Part shown: piece by piece, positions 56,161 through 64,000 of the stretch | Position numbering within the stretch: position 1 is the first letter of the stretch | Layout of the letters: every line of letters begins with the position of its first letter | Origin: a bacterium | Lineage (GTDB): Bacteria > Planctomycetota > UBA1135 > UBA2386 | Assembly: GCA_024743115.1 (NCBI GenBank) | Contig: JANSXC010000002.1 | Location: 226,207 to 290,206, forward strand | Length of the DNA: 64,000 nt | Direction of reading: 5' to 3' | Translations under genes and position numbers: made by a program | Notes under the pieces: model-generated | Database searches by the model: none | What the model was told of the DNA's origin: nothing | Seen by the model: only the letters and a program-made list of their open reading frames with translations

Positions 56161-57119
56161 ACGCGGCGACTCCGAAGAGCTCGATGGGCGCGAGACCGAT
56201 TCGGGGGGGGCGGGAGCGCGTGAAGCCCGTCGTGCCACCGCCGGTTGCCGCGCCGTTCCCGCCGGAGTTCCGCCGCTTGTTGCGCGAGCTCCTGGCGCGA
56301 GCGCCGCGGGCGCACGGCGAACGGGTCGAACGCCTGCCCCGACGACGGGCGGCGCTCGGCCAGTCCGGCACGTTCGCGGGGCATCGGCCCTACGTTCGCG
56401 GCGACGACCCGCGCCGGATCGATTGGGCGGCCTACGCTCGCAGCGGCGAACTCTTCGTCATGCAGTTGGAGGAGGAGGAGCGCCGCGTCGCGACCATTCT
56501 GCTCGACCTCTCCCCGCGACTCGTGGTCGGCACGCCGTCGCGCCGAGTGGCGGCGCTCCGGCTCGCGGCAGTGATCGGCGGGCTGGCGTTGCGCCATCTC
56601 GATGGTCTGACCGTCGTCGCACCGGGCGGCGGGACGAACGCGGTCAGCGCGTTTGCCGGTGTCGCGGATGTCGAACGCCTGCTGGTGCAACTCGAACAGC
56701 TGCCGTGGGCCGAAGTCGCGCCGCCGACGGCCGTGCAGACGCTCCTGCAGAGTGGGCCGCTCGGTCGCCTGCACTGGATCAGTGACTTCGTCGCGCCGCG
56801 GGCGGTCGAGCGCAATCTGGCGGCGCTGCGGCGGCGAGGCGGTCGGGTGGTCGGCTGGTTGCCGGCGCTGCCCGACGACGTCGAGCCGCCCGCGCGCGGT
56901 TATCTGACCCTGCAGGATCCCGCGACCGGCAAGCGCGTGGTCGTGACCGTCGATGACGCGCTGCGAAGCGCAATGCGTCGCGAACTCGCCGTGCTACGCC
57001 GCGCCCAGGAACGGGTGTTCGCGCAGAGTGGCAGCACGTTCGTGCGGTGGCCTGTGCCCGCCGCGGACGATCACCGGCGGCCCGACTACGAGGAGGTGCT
57101 GCGGCAATGCCGGACCTGA
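56157..57119 (+). CDS. DUF58-domain protein
   Basis: 320 residues from GTG 56157. The DUF58 core is clear: GQSGTFAGHRPYVRGDDPRRIDWAAYARSGELFVMQLEEEE, then TILLDLSPRLVV, as in proteins usually encoded with MoxR ATPases and BatA proteins. The C-terminal half contains RLHWISDFVAPRAVE and VGWLPALPDD, a Rossmann-like VWA relative. No MoxR gene is adjacent here. It overlaps the next gene by 13 bp. A role in envelope or protein-complex assembly is inferred from the family. Confidence 0.87.
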   Translation: MNAATPKSSMGARPIRGGRERVKPVVPPPVAAPFPPEFRRLLRELLARAPRAHGERVERLPRRRAALGQSGTFAGHRPYVRGDDPRRIDWAAYARSGELFVMQLEEEERRVATILLDLSPRLVVGTPSRRVAALRLAAVIGGLALRHLDGLTVVAPGGGTNAVSAFAGVADVERLLVQLEQLPWAEVAPPTAVQTLLQSGPLGRLHWISDFVAPRAVERNLAALRRRGGRVVGWLPALPDDVEPPARGYLTLQDPATGKRVVVTVDDALRSAMRRELAVLRRAQERVFAQSGSTFVRWPVPAADDHRRPDYEEVLRQCRT

Positions 57120-58774
57120 TCCTGCTGCACGCCGAACGGGCCTGGTGGCTGTTGACGTTGCCGCTGGTGCTCTGGCTCGTGATCCCGCCGCGGCCGCGGC
57201 GGGTCGAGGCGACGGCACACCTGCCGCAATGGGAGGCCGCACTGCAGGGGCTGCGGCGGCGGCGGCCGCGGGCGTTCTCGCTGCAGCTGTTGCTGTTGCT
57301 CCTCGCGGCCGCTTGTGCGGTACTCGCTCTACTCGGGCTCGGCGTCGCGGGGCAGGTTGGACCGCAGCGGCTCGTCGTGTTGCTGGATGGGTCGCAGAGC
57401 ATGGCGGCGCACTCGGCGTTCGAGCGGGCGCGTGAACGCGTCGTGACCACCCTCGCGGACCTGCCCGCCGAGGTCGACGTCCGCGTGCTGCGGTGCGGCG
57501 GGCCGATGCTGCGCCGGCACGGTGAATCGGCTCGGCGACTGCACGACCTCGGAGCGCCTGCGGGCTCGCGGCACGTCGACCTCGCGGCGCTGGCGGGCGA
57601 GGTCGCCGGTGATCCGACGGCCGACGTGACTGCTCACGACGGGGTCGTAGTCTGGACGCTCACCGATGGCCAGGGTGTGGGCACGTTGCCGACGGTCGGG
57701 GCGCTCACGACGTTCGGCGCAGCGGCGAGCAACGCGGCGGTGCTCGGTGTCACCGTCACCGATCGCTGGCCGCTGCCCGGGCTCGAGCTCGCAATCGACG
57801 TGATCGGTCATGGCGCCGGGGCAGAACTTGCCGTCGAGGTCGCGGCTCGCGGCGCGGTCGTCGCGCCGTGGTCGGTCACGCGCCGGATCCCGGTCGGTGA
57901 GGTCGTCAGGTTCGAGTGTGAACTCGAACGCACGGTGCCTGGGGGCGAGCTGCTCGTCGAGGTTGCGCTCGCGCAGGATGCGCTGCCGACGGACGATCGG
58001 TGGCGGTTGCAGCTGCCGCCACTGCCGGCGCCGCGCATCGCGGTGTTGGCGGCGGCCGAGAGCGGTCCATTCGTGGTGGCCGCGGCGGCCGCGCTCGCGA
58101 CCGAAGTGCGCGGTCAGGTCGTGGCGCCGGCCGTCGAGGAACCCGTGGGCCTGCTGCTCGTCGATGGCGGCGAGGTCGCAATCGAGCCGGGCACGGTCCG
58201 GGCGCTGTGCTTCGGCGCGCGGTTCGGCGGGCCGGGTGCGGGCGGTGCAGCGGAGCCAGCCGTTGCCCGGGCGGCTGCGGGGGTCGAGTGGGACCGTCAG
58301 CAGCCGTTCCTGGCCGGGCTGGATCTGTCCGAACTGCGCGTCGAACGCTGGAACGCCGAAACCCTGCCGACTGGCCCCGGGGTCGAACCGTTCCTGTTCG
58401 CCGGCGAGGAGCCTCTGGCCGTGGTTCACCGCGGGCAGGGGACGCGTGGCGCGGAAGATGGTTCGGCCTCGGTTCACTTTGCGTTCCGGCTCGCCGATTC
58501 CAACCTGCCGCTGCTCGCCGCGTTTCCGCAGCTGTTGCGGCGGCTGTTCGTGCGCAGTTACGGCGCCGCAGCGCGGATCCGGGTCGATTCGACGCCGCCG
58601 CCGGCCGGAGAGCAGGATCTCTGGCTGCGTGCGACGGCCCCGGATCGCCCGTTGCCGGAGTTCGGCACGCCGGATCGCCCGCTCGGGGCCTGGCTGCTGG
58701 GGGGGGGCGCCGTGGCCCTCTTGGTGCGGATCCTGTGCCGCCGCCGCGATCGCGCGGTCGTCGGCCAGGCTTGA
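57107..58774 (+). CDS. BatA/VWA-type membrane protein
   Basis: 555 residues from ATG 57107. The start LILLHAERAWWLLTLPLVLWL is the N-terminal helix of BatA-type proteins, followed by a second helix (FSLQLLLLLLAAACAVLALLGL). LVVLLDGSQSMAAHSAFERAR is a von Willebrand A start in which the metal-site motif reads DGSQS where DxSxS is expected, so it is kept. A long beta-rich region and a C-terminal helix (GAWLLGGGAVALLVRIL) finish the chain. Works with the DUF58 protein and the upstream membrane protein, probably in the periplasm. Confidence 0.85.
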   Translation: MPDLILLHAERAWWLLTLPLVLWLVIPPRPRRVEATAHLPQWEAALQGLRRRRPRAFSLQLLLLLLAAACAVLALLGLGVAGQVGPQRLVVLLDGSQSMAAHSAFERARERVVTTLADLPAEVDVRVLRCGGPMLRRHGESARRLHDLGAPAGSRHVDLAALAGEVAGDPTADVTAHDGVVVWTLTDGQGVGTLPTVGALTTFGAAASNAAVLGVTVTDRWPLPGLELAIDVIGHGAGAELAVEVAARGAVVAPWSVTRRIPVGEVVRFECELERTVPGGELLVEVALAQDALPTDDRWRLQLPPLPAPRIAVLAAAESGPFVVAAAAALATEVRGQVVAPAVEEPVGLLLVDGGEVAIEPGTVRALCFGARFGGPGAGGAAEPAVARAAAGVEWDRQQPFLAGLDLSELRVERWNAETLPTGPGVEPFLFAGEEPLAVVHRGQGTRGAEDGSASVHFAFRLADSNLPLLAAFPQLLRRLFVRSYGAAARIRVDSTPPPAGEQDLWLRATAPDRPLPEFGTPDRPLGAWLLGGGAVALLVRILCRRRDRAVVGQA

Positions 58775-58973
58775 CGGCCCCGCCTCCGAATCGGTCCGAA
58801 GTCCCTGCTGGCAGCCGATTCCCGCTTGCTTCGAAACCCCGTTTCCCTAGCCTGTTTCGCCCTCAAGGACGCGAACGTACGCGTTCGGCCCGCCCCGGGA
58901 ACTCGCCCGTGGCCCCGGACCCGGACCACTTCGCCCGACGGACCGCGGTGTTGCAGCGGTCGGAGTTCGACAG

Positions 58974-59729
58974 ATGACTGGTAGAAAGACCCTCGGCATC
59001 CTGGGCAAGAAGCTCGGGATGACCCAGATCTTCGAAGAGGACGGCACGTGTGTGCCCGTCACCATCGTGCAGGCCGGACCTTGCAAGGTCCTCCAGGTCA
59101 AGATGGCCACTGCGGAAGAGCACCCGGACGGGCACACCACCTCGACCAAGAATGCCGGCAAGAAGGGCGGCAAGACCGAACGCGTGCGCGGGGCCGACGG
59201 CTACTACGCGGTGCAGCTCGGCTACGACCCCAAGCCGGTGCGCGTCTGCAACAAGGCCGAGCTCGGGCACGCCAAGAAGGCCGGCCTCGATACGGGCGTC
59301 CGGATGATCACCGAGTTCCGGCTCGAGGAGAAGCCGGAGCAGAAGCCCGGCGACGACGTCACGGTCAGCATCCTCAAGGACTGGCAGCACTGCGACGTCA
59401 CCGGCACGACCAAGGGTCGCGGCTGGACCGGCACGATCAAGCGCTGGAACTTCCAGCGCCAGCGCGCGTCGCACGGTAACTCGATCAACCACCGTCGTGC
59501 GGGTGGTATCGGCCGTCAGTACAGCACCAGCCACGGTGTGCCGAAGGGCAAGAAGATGGCCGGTCACTACGGTGTCGAGCGCGTGACCGTGCAGCGCCTC
59601 AAGATCGTCAAGGTCGACGAGGAGCGCAACCTGGTCTACATCCACGGCGCCGTTCCCGGACACAACAACGCCTACGTCACGCTCCACCAGACGGTGAAGA
59701 ACGAGCGTTTCGCGGACGCCAAGAAGTAA
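58974..59729 (+). CDS. rplC: 50S ribosomal protein L3
   Basis: 251 residues from ATG 58974. LGILGKKLGMTQIFEEDGTCVPVTIVQAGPC is the conserved start, KGRGWTGTIKRWNFQRQRASHGN includes the loop near the peptidyl-transferase centre, and RRAGGIGRQYSTSHGVPKGKKMAGHYG is the other conserved stretch. Slightly longer than E. coli L3, with a longer middle loop (ATAEEHPDGHTTSTKNAGKK). Normally L3 is followed by L4, L23 and L2 in the S10 operon; here those are absent and a small basic protein comes next. Confidence 0.95.
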   Translation: MTGRKTLGILGKKLGMTQIFEEDGTCVPVTIVQAGPCKVLQVKMATAEEHPDGHTTSTKNAGKKGGKTERVRGADGYYAVQLGYDPKPVRVCNKAELGHAKKAGLDTGVRMITEFRLEEKPEQKPGDDVTVSILKDWQHCDVTGTTKGRGWTGTIKRWNFQRQRASHGNSINHRRAGGIGRQYSTSHGVPKGKKMAGHYGVERVTVQRLKIVKVDEERNLVYIHGAVPGHNNAYVTLHQTVKNERFADAKK

Positions 59730-59765
59730 TCGCAACCGCAACAGCAAAGGACAAGGAGAACAGCA

Positions 59766-59954
59766 ATGGCACGTTCACGTCGTAAAGCTCGCGGTGCGAC
59801 CCGCGGTAAGTTCAAGCGCAAGCGCATGGGCAAGGGTTGGTCGACGGTTCGCAAGGAGCCGATCGGCACCCGGCCGGTGCTCAAGGTCACGCCCGTCGCC
59901 GAAGAGGCGGCCGATGGCGATTCGTCGTCGAGTGGCGGCGCGGCCGCCGAGTAG
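59766..59954 (+). CDS. Small very basic protein next to L3
   Basis: 62 residues with a good ribosome site (AAGGAG) before ATG 59766. The first 40 residues are very basic (MARSRRKARGATRGKFKRKR) and look like a ribosomal or RNA-binding tail; the last 20 are acidic and serine-rich (DGDSSSSGGAAAE). I find no known family. It lies 36 bp after rplC in the same operon, so it may be a lineage-specific ribosome-associated protein. Confidence 0.75.
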   Translation: MARSRRKARGATRGKFKRKRMGKGWSTVRKEPIGTRPVLKVTPVAEEAADGDSSSSGGAAAE

Positions 59955-60026
59955 GCCGGCCCGCCTCGGGCGACTGGTCCGCCTCGGGCCAGTGCGCGCG
60001 CGCGCCGGATCGGCGCGCTTCTGCTC

Positions 60027-61244
60027 GTGACCACCTTCGATGTCGTGGTCGTCGGCGCCGGCGCCGCCGGGTTGCTCGCAGCGACCCATGCCGCCGAGCG
60101 CGGTCGCCGCACGCTGCTGCTCGAGAAGAGCGCGCGGCCCGGCCTCAAGATCCTGATCAGCGGCGGCGGTCGCTGCAACGTCACCACGACGAAGCTCGGT
60201 CGCGAGCTCGAGGCGCAGTTCGGCGCGCGGCGCGGGCGCTTCCTGCGGCATGCGCTGCGCGCGTTCCAGCCGCCGGCCGTGCGCGCGATGTTCGAGGCCG
60301 CCGGGGTTGCGCTGCGCGAGGAGGATCTCGACAAGATCTTTCCGGTATCGCAGAAGGCGCGCGACGTGCTCGACGCGCTGCTGAGGATCGCGTCGGCGGC
60401 GGGCGTGGAGCTGCGGCGGGGCGTCGCGGTGCAGGATGTCGAGCGCCAGGCGAACGGCTTCCGGCTCGCGCTCGCCGAGGGTGAGGTCACGGCTGCGAGT
60501 GTCGTGCTCGCGACGGGTGGGCTGAGTTATCCGAAGACCGGTGCGACGGGCGATGGCTATCCGTGGCTGCGCCGGTTGGGTCATACGATCACCCCGACCT
60601 TCCCGGCGCTCGCGCCGCTCGTCGTCGAGACGGGCTGGGTGCGTGAGCTGGCGGGCATCGTTCTCGAAGGCGTCGACCTGAGTTCGATCGGTGCGGACGG
60701 CAAGGTGATCACGACGCGCCGACGGCCGGTGCTGTTCACGCATCTCGGACTGTCCGGGCCCGCGCCGATGGATTTGTCGGGAGACGTCGAAGAAGCCGGC
60801 GGGGCCCGCGTGCGGTTCGACTTCTGGCCCGAGCAGAACCGCGAGGCGATCGAGCGCGGCTGGCTCGAGCATGCGCGGCGCCATGGCACGCAGAGGGCCG
60901 AGTCGCTGCTGCCGCGGGAGTTGCCCGAGCGGATGCGGGCGACCCTGGTCGAGTTGGCGGGGGCGGGCGGCACGCTGGCCAACCTCGCGCAGAAGCCGCG
61001 GCGGCGGCTGCTCGAGCTCGTGCGCGGCCTGCCGATCGACGTCCCGAGGAGTCGCGGCTATGCCCACGCCGAAGTGACCCGCGGTGGCGTGGCGCTCGAG
61101 GAAATCGACGCGCGCACGATGCAGAGCGGCAAGGTCCCGGGGCTGTTCGTGTGCGGCGAGCTGCTCGATATCGACGGCCCGATCGGCGGATTCAACTTTC
61201 AGGCAGCGTTCGCGACCGGCCGGCTGGCTGGGCTGCACGCCTGA
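60027..61244 (+). CDS. NAD(P)/FAD-dependent oxidoreductase of the HI0933/YhiN family
   Basis: 405 residues from GTG 60027. The FAD-binding motif VVVGAGAAGLLAATHAAERG stands at the N-terminus, followed by GLKILISGGGRCNVT, the family hallmark. Further on: LATGGLSYPKTGATGDGYPWLRRLGHTI and, near the end, TRGGVALEEIDARTMQS and LFVCGELLDIDGPIGGFNFQAAFATG. These match the HI0933-like/YhiN flavoprotein family (aminoacetone-oxidase-like names exist, real function poorly known). Cytoplasmic. Confidence 0.9.
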   Translation: MTTFDVVVVGAGAAGLLAATHAAERGRRTLLLEKSARPGLKILISGGGRCNVTTTKLGRELEAQFGARRGRFLRHALRAFQPPAVRAMFEAAGVALREEDLDKIFPVSQKARDVLDALLRIASAAGVELRRGVAVQDVERQANGFRLALAEGEVTAASVVLATGGLSYPKTGATGDGYPWLRRLGHTITPTFPALAPLVVETGWVRELAGIVLEGVDLSSIGADGKVITTRRRPVLFTHLGLSGPAPMDLSGDVEEAGGARVRFDFWPEQNREAIERGWLEHARRHGTQRAESLLPRELPERMRATLVELAGAGGTLANLAQKPRRRLLELVRGLPIDVPRSRGYAHAEVTRGGVALEEIDARTMQSGKVPGLFVCGELLDIDGPIGGFNFQAAFATGRLAGLHA

Positions 61245-61339
61245 CCCGGAATCTGCCCGTCGGTGACGAATCCGTCACCCGGGACGGCTCCCGCATCGGG
61301 AACGCCGCTGGCGTGCTATGGTCTCGCGTCCCACAAGCG

Positions 61340-62371
61340 ATGAGATCCATGACCATGACCCGCTCCCTGTCCATCCTGCTAGTTGCCGGCATCGGCTTGT
61401 CCACCTTGTTGCTTTCGGGTTGCTCCGGCGACGCCGCGGCCGCCGAGAACCCGTTGCAGCCGCCCAAGGGGCTCGAGTCCACCCAGCTCGTCATGTCGAA
61501 AGACGATCCGCTGACGGCGGCCAAATACGACCTCGGCAAGCAGCTGTTCTTCGACCCACGGTTGTCGGGCAGCGGCAAGACCGGCTGCGTCAGCTGTCAC
61601 CTGCCCGAGCACGCGTTCACCGACCAGCGCAAGGTGTCGCCGAAGGACAACGGCAAGAACAACACGCGTAACTCGCCGACGATGTACAACACCGGCTACC
61701 TCAGTGAACTCTACTGGGATGGCCGGAAGCCGAGCCTCGAGAGCAACATTCTCGCGGCGTGGACCGGCCAGTGCGGCGGCAAGCCGGCCGAGGTCGCGAC
61801 GAAGCTCGAGGGTATCTCGGAGTACAAGGACGCGTTCCAGGCGGCGTTCGAGGCCAAGCCGAGCGAGGACACGATCGTGCGCGCGCTGGCGGCGTTCCTG
61901 CGCGGGTTGCGCAGCGGTGATTCGGCCTACGATCGTTTCCAGGCCGGTGACAAGAGCGCCATGAGTGAGGCGGCGCAGCAGGGCTGGGCGCTGTTCTCCG
62001 GCAAGGCGGGCTGCATCGTGTGCCACCAGCTGCCGCTGTTCACGGATCGGCTGTATCACAACGTCGGCATCGGGATGACCGCGGAGAAGCCGGACATCGG
62101 CCGTGGCAAGATCGACAAGAGCAAGATGGGCGCGTTCAAGACGCCGACCCTGCGCGAGATCGCGAAGACCGGGCCCTACTTCCACGACGGCAGCGTCGCG
62201 ACCTTGCGCGAGGCCGTGAAGGTCATGGCCAGCGGCGGCATCGCCAACCCGCACAAGGATCCGCTCGTCATGGATCGACAGCTCAGCGACGACGAGATCG
62301 ATCAGCTGGTCGCGTTCCTCGAGTGCCTGAGCGGCAACCAGGGCTTCACCAAGCCGACGCTGCCCGAGTAG
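61340..62371 (+). CDS. Di-haem cytochrome c peroxidase lipoprotein
   Basis: 343 residues from ATG 61340 (ATGs at 61349 and 61355 are alternatives). Lipoprotein signal with LLLSGC, lipobox cysteine 28. Two haem motifs, CVSCH and CIVCH, lie in the MauG/CCP pattern: LGKQLFFDPRLSGSGKTGC, CHLPEHAFTDQRKVSPKD, RNSPTMYNTGY, LYWDGRKPSLE, and GAFKTPTLREIAKTGPYFHDGSVATL. It reduces peroxide with electrons from small cytochromes, in the periplasm. Confidence 0.92.
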   Translation: MRSMTMTRSLSILLVAGIGLSTLLLSGCSGDAAAAENPLQPPKGLESTQLVMSKDDPLTAAKYDLGKQLFFDPRLSGSGKTGCVSCHLPEHAFTDQRKVSPKDNGKNNTRNSPTMYNTGYLSELYWDGRKPSLESNILAAWTGQCGGKPAEVATKLEGISEYKDAFQAAFEAKPSEDTIVRALAAFLRGLRSGDSAYDRFQAGDKSAMSEAAQQGWALFSGKAGCIVCHQLPLFTDRLYHNVGIGMTAEKPDIGRGKIDKSKMGAFKTPTLREIAKTGPYFHDGSVATLREAVKVMASGGIANPHKDPLVMDRQLSDDEIDQLVAFLECLSGNQGFTKPTLPE

Positions 62372-62456
62372 GCGCGTGCCGCAACAGGTCATGCCGCGAT
62401 AGGGCATACCGAAACCGGGTGTGCCGAAGTCGAGCGCGCTGGCCCTGGATCTACCC
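62372..62456 (+). repeat. Short near-repeats before the C45-type gene
   Basis: Within this 85-bp leader the motif a(t/c)accg / tgccg recurs (catgccgcgatagg, gcataccgaaaccggg, tgtgccgaagtcg). Too short and irregular to name as a class; could be local slippage or a weak leader structure. Confidence 0.25.
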
Positions 62457-63638
62457 ATGACCAACTCCTTCGTGTCGTCAGGGGCGCGCCTCGTCGCGAC
62501 GTTCGTCTCTGCTCTGCTGTCGACGTTCGGATTTGCGCTGGGGCAGTCCGCAGCGGCGGGGAGCCAGCGGACCGTTCGGGTCCTCGATCTCCACGGCACG
62601 CCGTTCGAGCGCGGTTTCCAGCACGGCCAGCAACTGAAGGCCGAGATCGCCGCGCTGCTGCCACACTTCGAGCGCGATCTGCTCGAGCGCGGGATGGGCA
62701 CCGTCGACGAGTTCGTCGAGTGGTTCCTGGGCGCAACGAAATACGACGAGGCGATTCGCCGGCACGTGCCGGGGCTGCTCGACGAGGTGCGCGGCCTGGC
62801 GCAGGGCGCGGGTCAGGACTTCGACACGATGCTCGTCTACCAGCTCGTCGATGAGTACTGGGTGCAGTCGATGCTGCGCGAGCGCGGTGACAAGTGCACG
62901 ACCGTCGGTGTTGCGCGGGATGGCGGGCAGCCGACGATCGTGGCGCAGAACCTCGATGTGCCGCACTGGATGCATCGCTATCCGACCGTGCTGCGGATCC
63001 GGCACAGCGACTCCGAGTTGGCGAGTCTCGTGGTCACGATTCCGGGGCTGATCGGCGCGATGGGGCTCAACAGCAACCGGGTCGGCATCGGCGTCAACAC
63101 GATCATGCAGATCCAGTCCTGCCGCGACGGCCTGCCGGTGGCGTTCGTCGTGCGCGGTGTGCTCGAGCAGCCGAACGCCGAAGCGGCGCGGGCATTCCTG
63201 CAGCGGGTCAGGCACGCGAGCGGACAGGCCTACACGATCGGTGGTCCCGATGACGTCACGTGTCACGAGTGTTCGGCCAACGCGATCGTCCGGTTCGTTC
63301 CCGAGCGCGGCCCCGACCGGGTCTGGCACACGAATCACCCGGTGGCGAGCAAGGACTACTCCGAGCTCTATCGCGGGTGGGTGGCGCAGAGCGGTGGCGA
63401 CCCGGACAACTTCGATTTCGGGTGCACGCGGTTTCCCGCGGTGGAACGCGTGCTGTCACGCGATGGGGTCTGCGGTCCGGATGCGATCGAGGCCGCGCTC
63501 TCGGCCCGCGGCTCAGGCGTCTGCAACCCGTCGACCTACACGTGCATCGTGATGCAGCTCGGCGAGGCGCCGACACTGCGGATGAGCGCCGGAGCACCCG
63601 ACCAGGCCGAGTTCACGACCGTGCGGCTGCAGGACTGA
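62457..63638 (+). CDS. C45-type acyltransferase/autoproteolytic hydrolase family protein
   Basis: 393 residues from ATG 62457 with a signal peptide (LVATFVSALLSTFGFALGQ); GTG 62421 would add 12 residues. The chain matches the C45 family (acyl-CoA:6-aminopenicillanic acid acyltransferase-like): FERGFQHGQQLKAEI, EVRGLAQGAGQDFDTML, then DKCTTVGVARDGGQPTIVAQNLD, with the conserved internal Cys used as nucleophile after self-cleavage (the KCTT motif). WHTNHPVA and VCNPSTYTCIVM close the fold. Probably a periplasmic Ntn-hydrolase acting on an amide; the substrate is unknown. Confidence 0.85.
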   Translation: MTNSFVSSGARLVATFVSALLSTFGFALGQSAAAGSQRTVRVLDLHGTPFERGFQHGQQLKAEIAALLPHFERDLLERGMGTVDEFVEWFLGATKYDEAIRRHVPGLLDEVRGLAQGAGQDFDTMLVYQLVDEYWVQSMLRERGDKCTTVGVARDGGQPTIVAQNLDVPHWMHRYPTVLRIRHSDSELASLVVTIPGLIGAMGLNSNRVGIGVNTIMQIQSCRDGLPVAFVVRGVLEQPNAEAARAFLQRVRHASGQAYTIGGPDDVTCHECSANAIVRFVPERGPDRVWHTNHPVASKDYSELYRGWVAQSGGDPDNFDFGCTRFPAVERVLSRDGVCGPDAIEAALSARGSGVCNPSTYTCIVMQLGEAPTLRMSAGAPDQAEFTTVRLQD

Positions 63639-63648
63639 CGATCGGCGA

Positions 63649-64000
63649 ATGGCTCGACCCGTCGCGCGTTCCTCGCCCTCGGAATGCCCCAACTGCGGGG
63701 CGCCGCTGACCGGACGCTATTGCGCGCAGTGCAGTCAGGACAATCGGGCTGCGGACCTCCGTTTCGTGGATCTCGGCGGGGATCTGATCGGCGCACTCGT
63801 GAGCTTCGATTCACGCCTGTGGCGTACGCTGCGGGAGCTCACCATCGATCCCGGTGGCGTGGTGCGGCGATACCGCGAGGGGCAACGGGCGCGCTACGTC
63901 TCGCCGTTGCGGTATTCGCTGGGCACGGCCGCGTTGTGGTGGCTGGTCGTGAGTTTTGCGATCCCGGGCAACGTCGAAGAGTTGTTGGCCGACCATCCGT
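63649..64000 (+). CDS. DUF3667-type membrane protein with N-terminal zinc ribbon (3' end outside window)
   Basis: 117 codons are visible from ATG 63649, 11 bp after the previous stop. The zinc ribbon CPNCGAPLTGRYCAQCSQD (about residues 13-31) has the four cysteines of the family, and LWRTLRELTIDPGGVVRRYREGQRARYVSPLRYSL is the conserved DUF3667 stretch before the first membrane helix (LGTAALWWLVVSFAI). The frame continues beyond the window. Function unknown. Confidence 0.82.
   Translation, partial: MARPVARSSPSECPNCGAPLTGRYCAQCSQDNRAADLRFVDLGGDLIGALVSFDSRLWRTLRELTIDPGGVVRRYREGQRARYVSPLRYSLGTAALWWLVVSFAIPGNVEELLADHP

Overview
This is a GC-rich (roughly two thirds G+C by eye), gene-dense bacterial chromosome segment. 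Gene content suggests a planctomycete, probably of the marine Poly30/Pla133-like type. The clues are secreted repeat proteins sharing one C-terminal module, an ECF sigma factor beside a Ser/Thr kinase with WD40-like repeats, sigma factors fused to membrane-anchored domains, multihaem cytochrome c plus sorbosone-dehydrogenase-type pairs, a GldA/F/G-type ABC cluster followed by DUF58 and BatA-like genes, and a Trx7/PDZ selenoprotein. No phylogenetic marker could be compared here, so this placement is inference.

Layout. 1-7.9 kb: three tandem secreted proteins, two of them built from about 50-residue WDG-type propeller repeats, then a PQQ-like propeller protein. 8.0-9.2 kb (minus): a Trx7/PDZ thioredoxin-fold lipoprotein with an in-frame UGA in a CxxU motif and a separate frameshift. 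9.2-12.7 kb (minus): a cobalamin-riboswitch-led operon with a DUF6580 membrane protein, a DUF71-type PP-loop ATPase, a 103-residue orphan, a BtuF-like binding protein and a CWC/DUF1289 protein, followed by a decayed second BtuF-like gene. 12.8-14.7 kb (minus): a sigma factor fused through a membrane segment to extracytoplasmic domains. 14.9-20.3 kb: secreted C25-type peptidase, L-domain repeat protein and another large secreted protein. 20.5-24.3 kb: convergent ECF sigma factor and membrane Ser/Thr kinase. 24.5 kb: tRNA-Gly(CCC).

24.7-33.2 kb: zinc-independent MDR oxidoreductase, iron-sulfur serine dehydratase, a sorbosone-dehydrogenase-like protein coupled to a five-haem cytochrome c, an ATP-cone/Mrr-like nuclease and a secreted protein. 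33.5-34.0 kb: an AhpD-like selenoprotein whose UGA is followed at the right distance by a hairpin whose loop and 3' flank match the SECIS core of E. coli fdhF. 34.0-40.9 kb: SRPBCC protein, polytopic membrane protein, S41 peptidase, guaB and guaA. 40.9-44.1 kb: a second and larger sigma/membrane/CarboxypepD_reg fusion. 44.1-49.6 kb: membrane protein, secreted regulatory-like-domain protein, a stand-alone IF2_N-like protein, clpP and rho. 49.7-58.8 kb: ABC-2/GldG/DUF4340 operon and a DUF58/BatA operon. 59.0-64.0 kb: rplC away from its usual operon with a tiny basic partner, a flavoprotein, a cytochrome c peroxidase, a C45-type acyltransferase and the start of a DUF3667 protein.

Most notable: two independent genes carry in-frame UGA exactly where a family cysteine is expected (CxxU), so the organism very probably makes selenoproteins. 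Both sigma-factor fusions have a strong in-frame internal Shine-Dalgarno/ATG just before the membrane segment, so each locus may produce both a fusion and a free membrane protein. The vitamin B12 operon supports the proposed link of DUF71 enzymes to B12 salvage and adds an uncharacterised partner.
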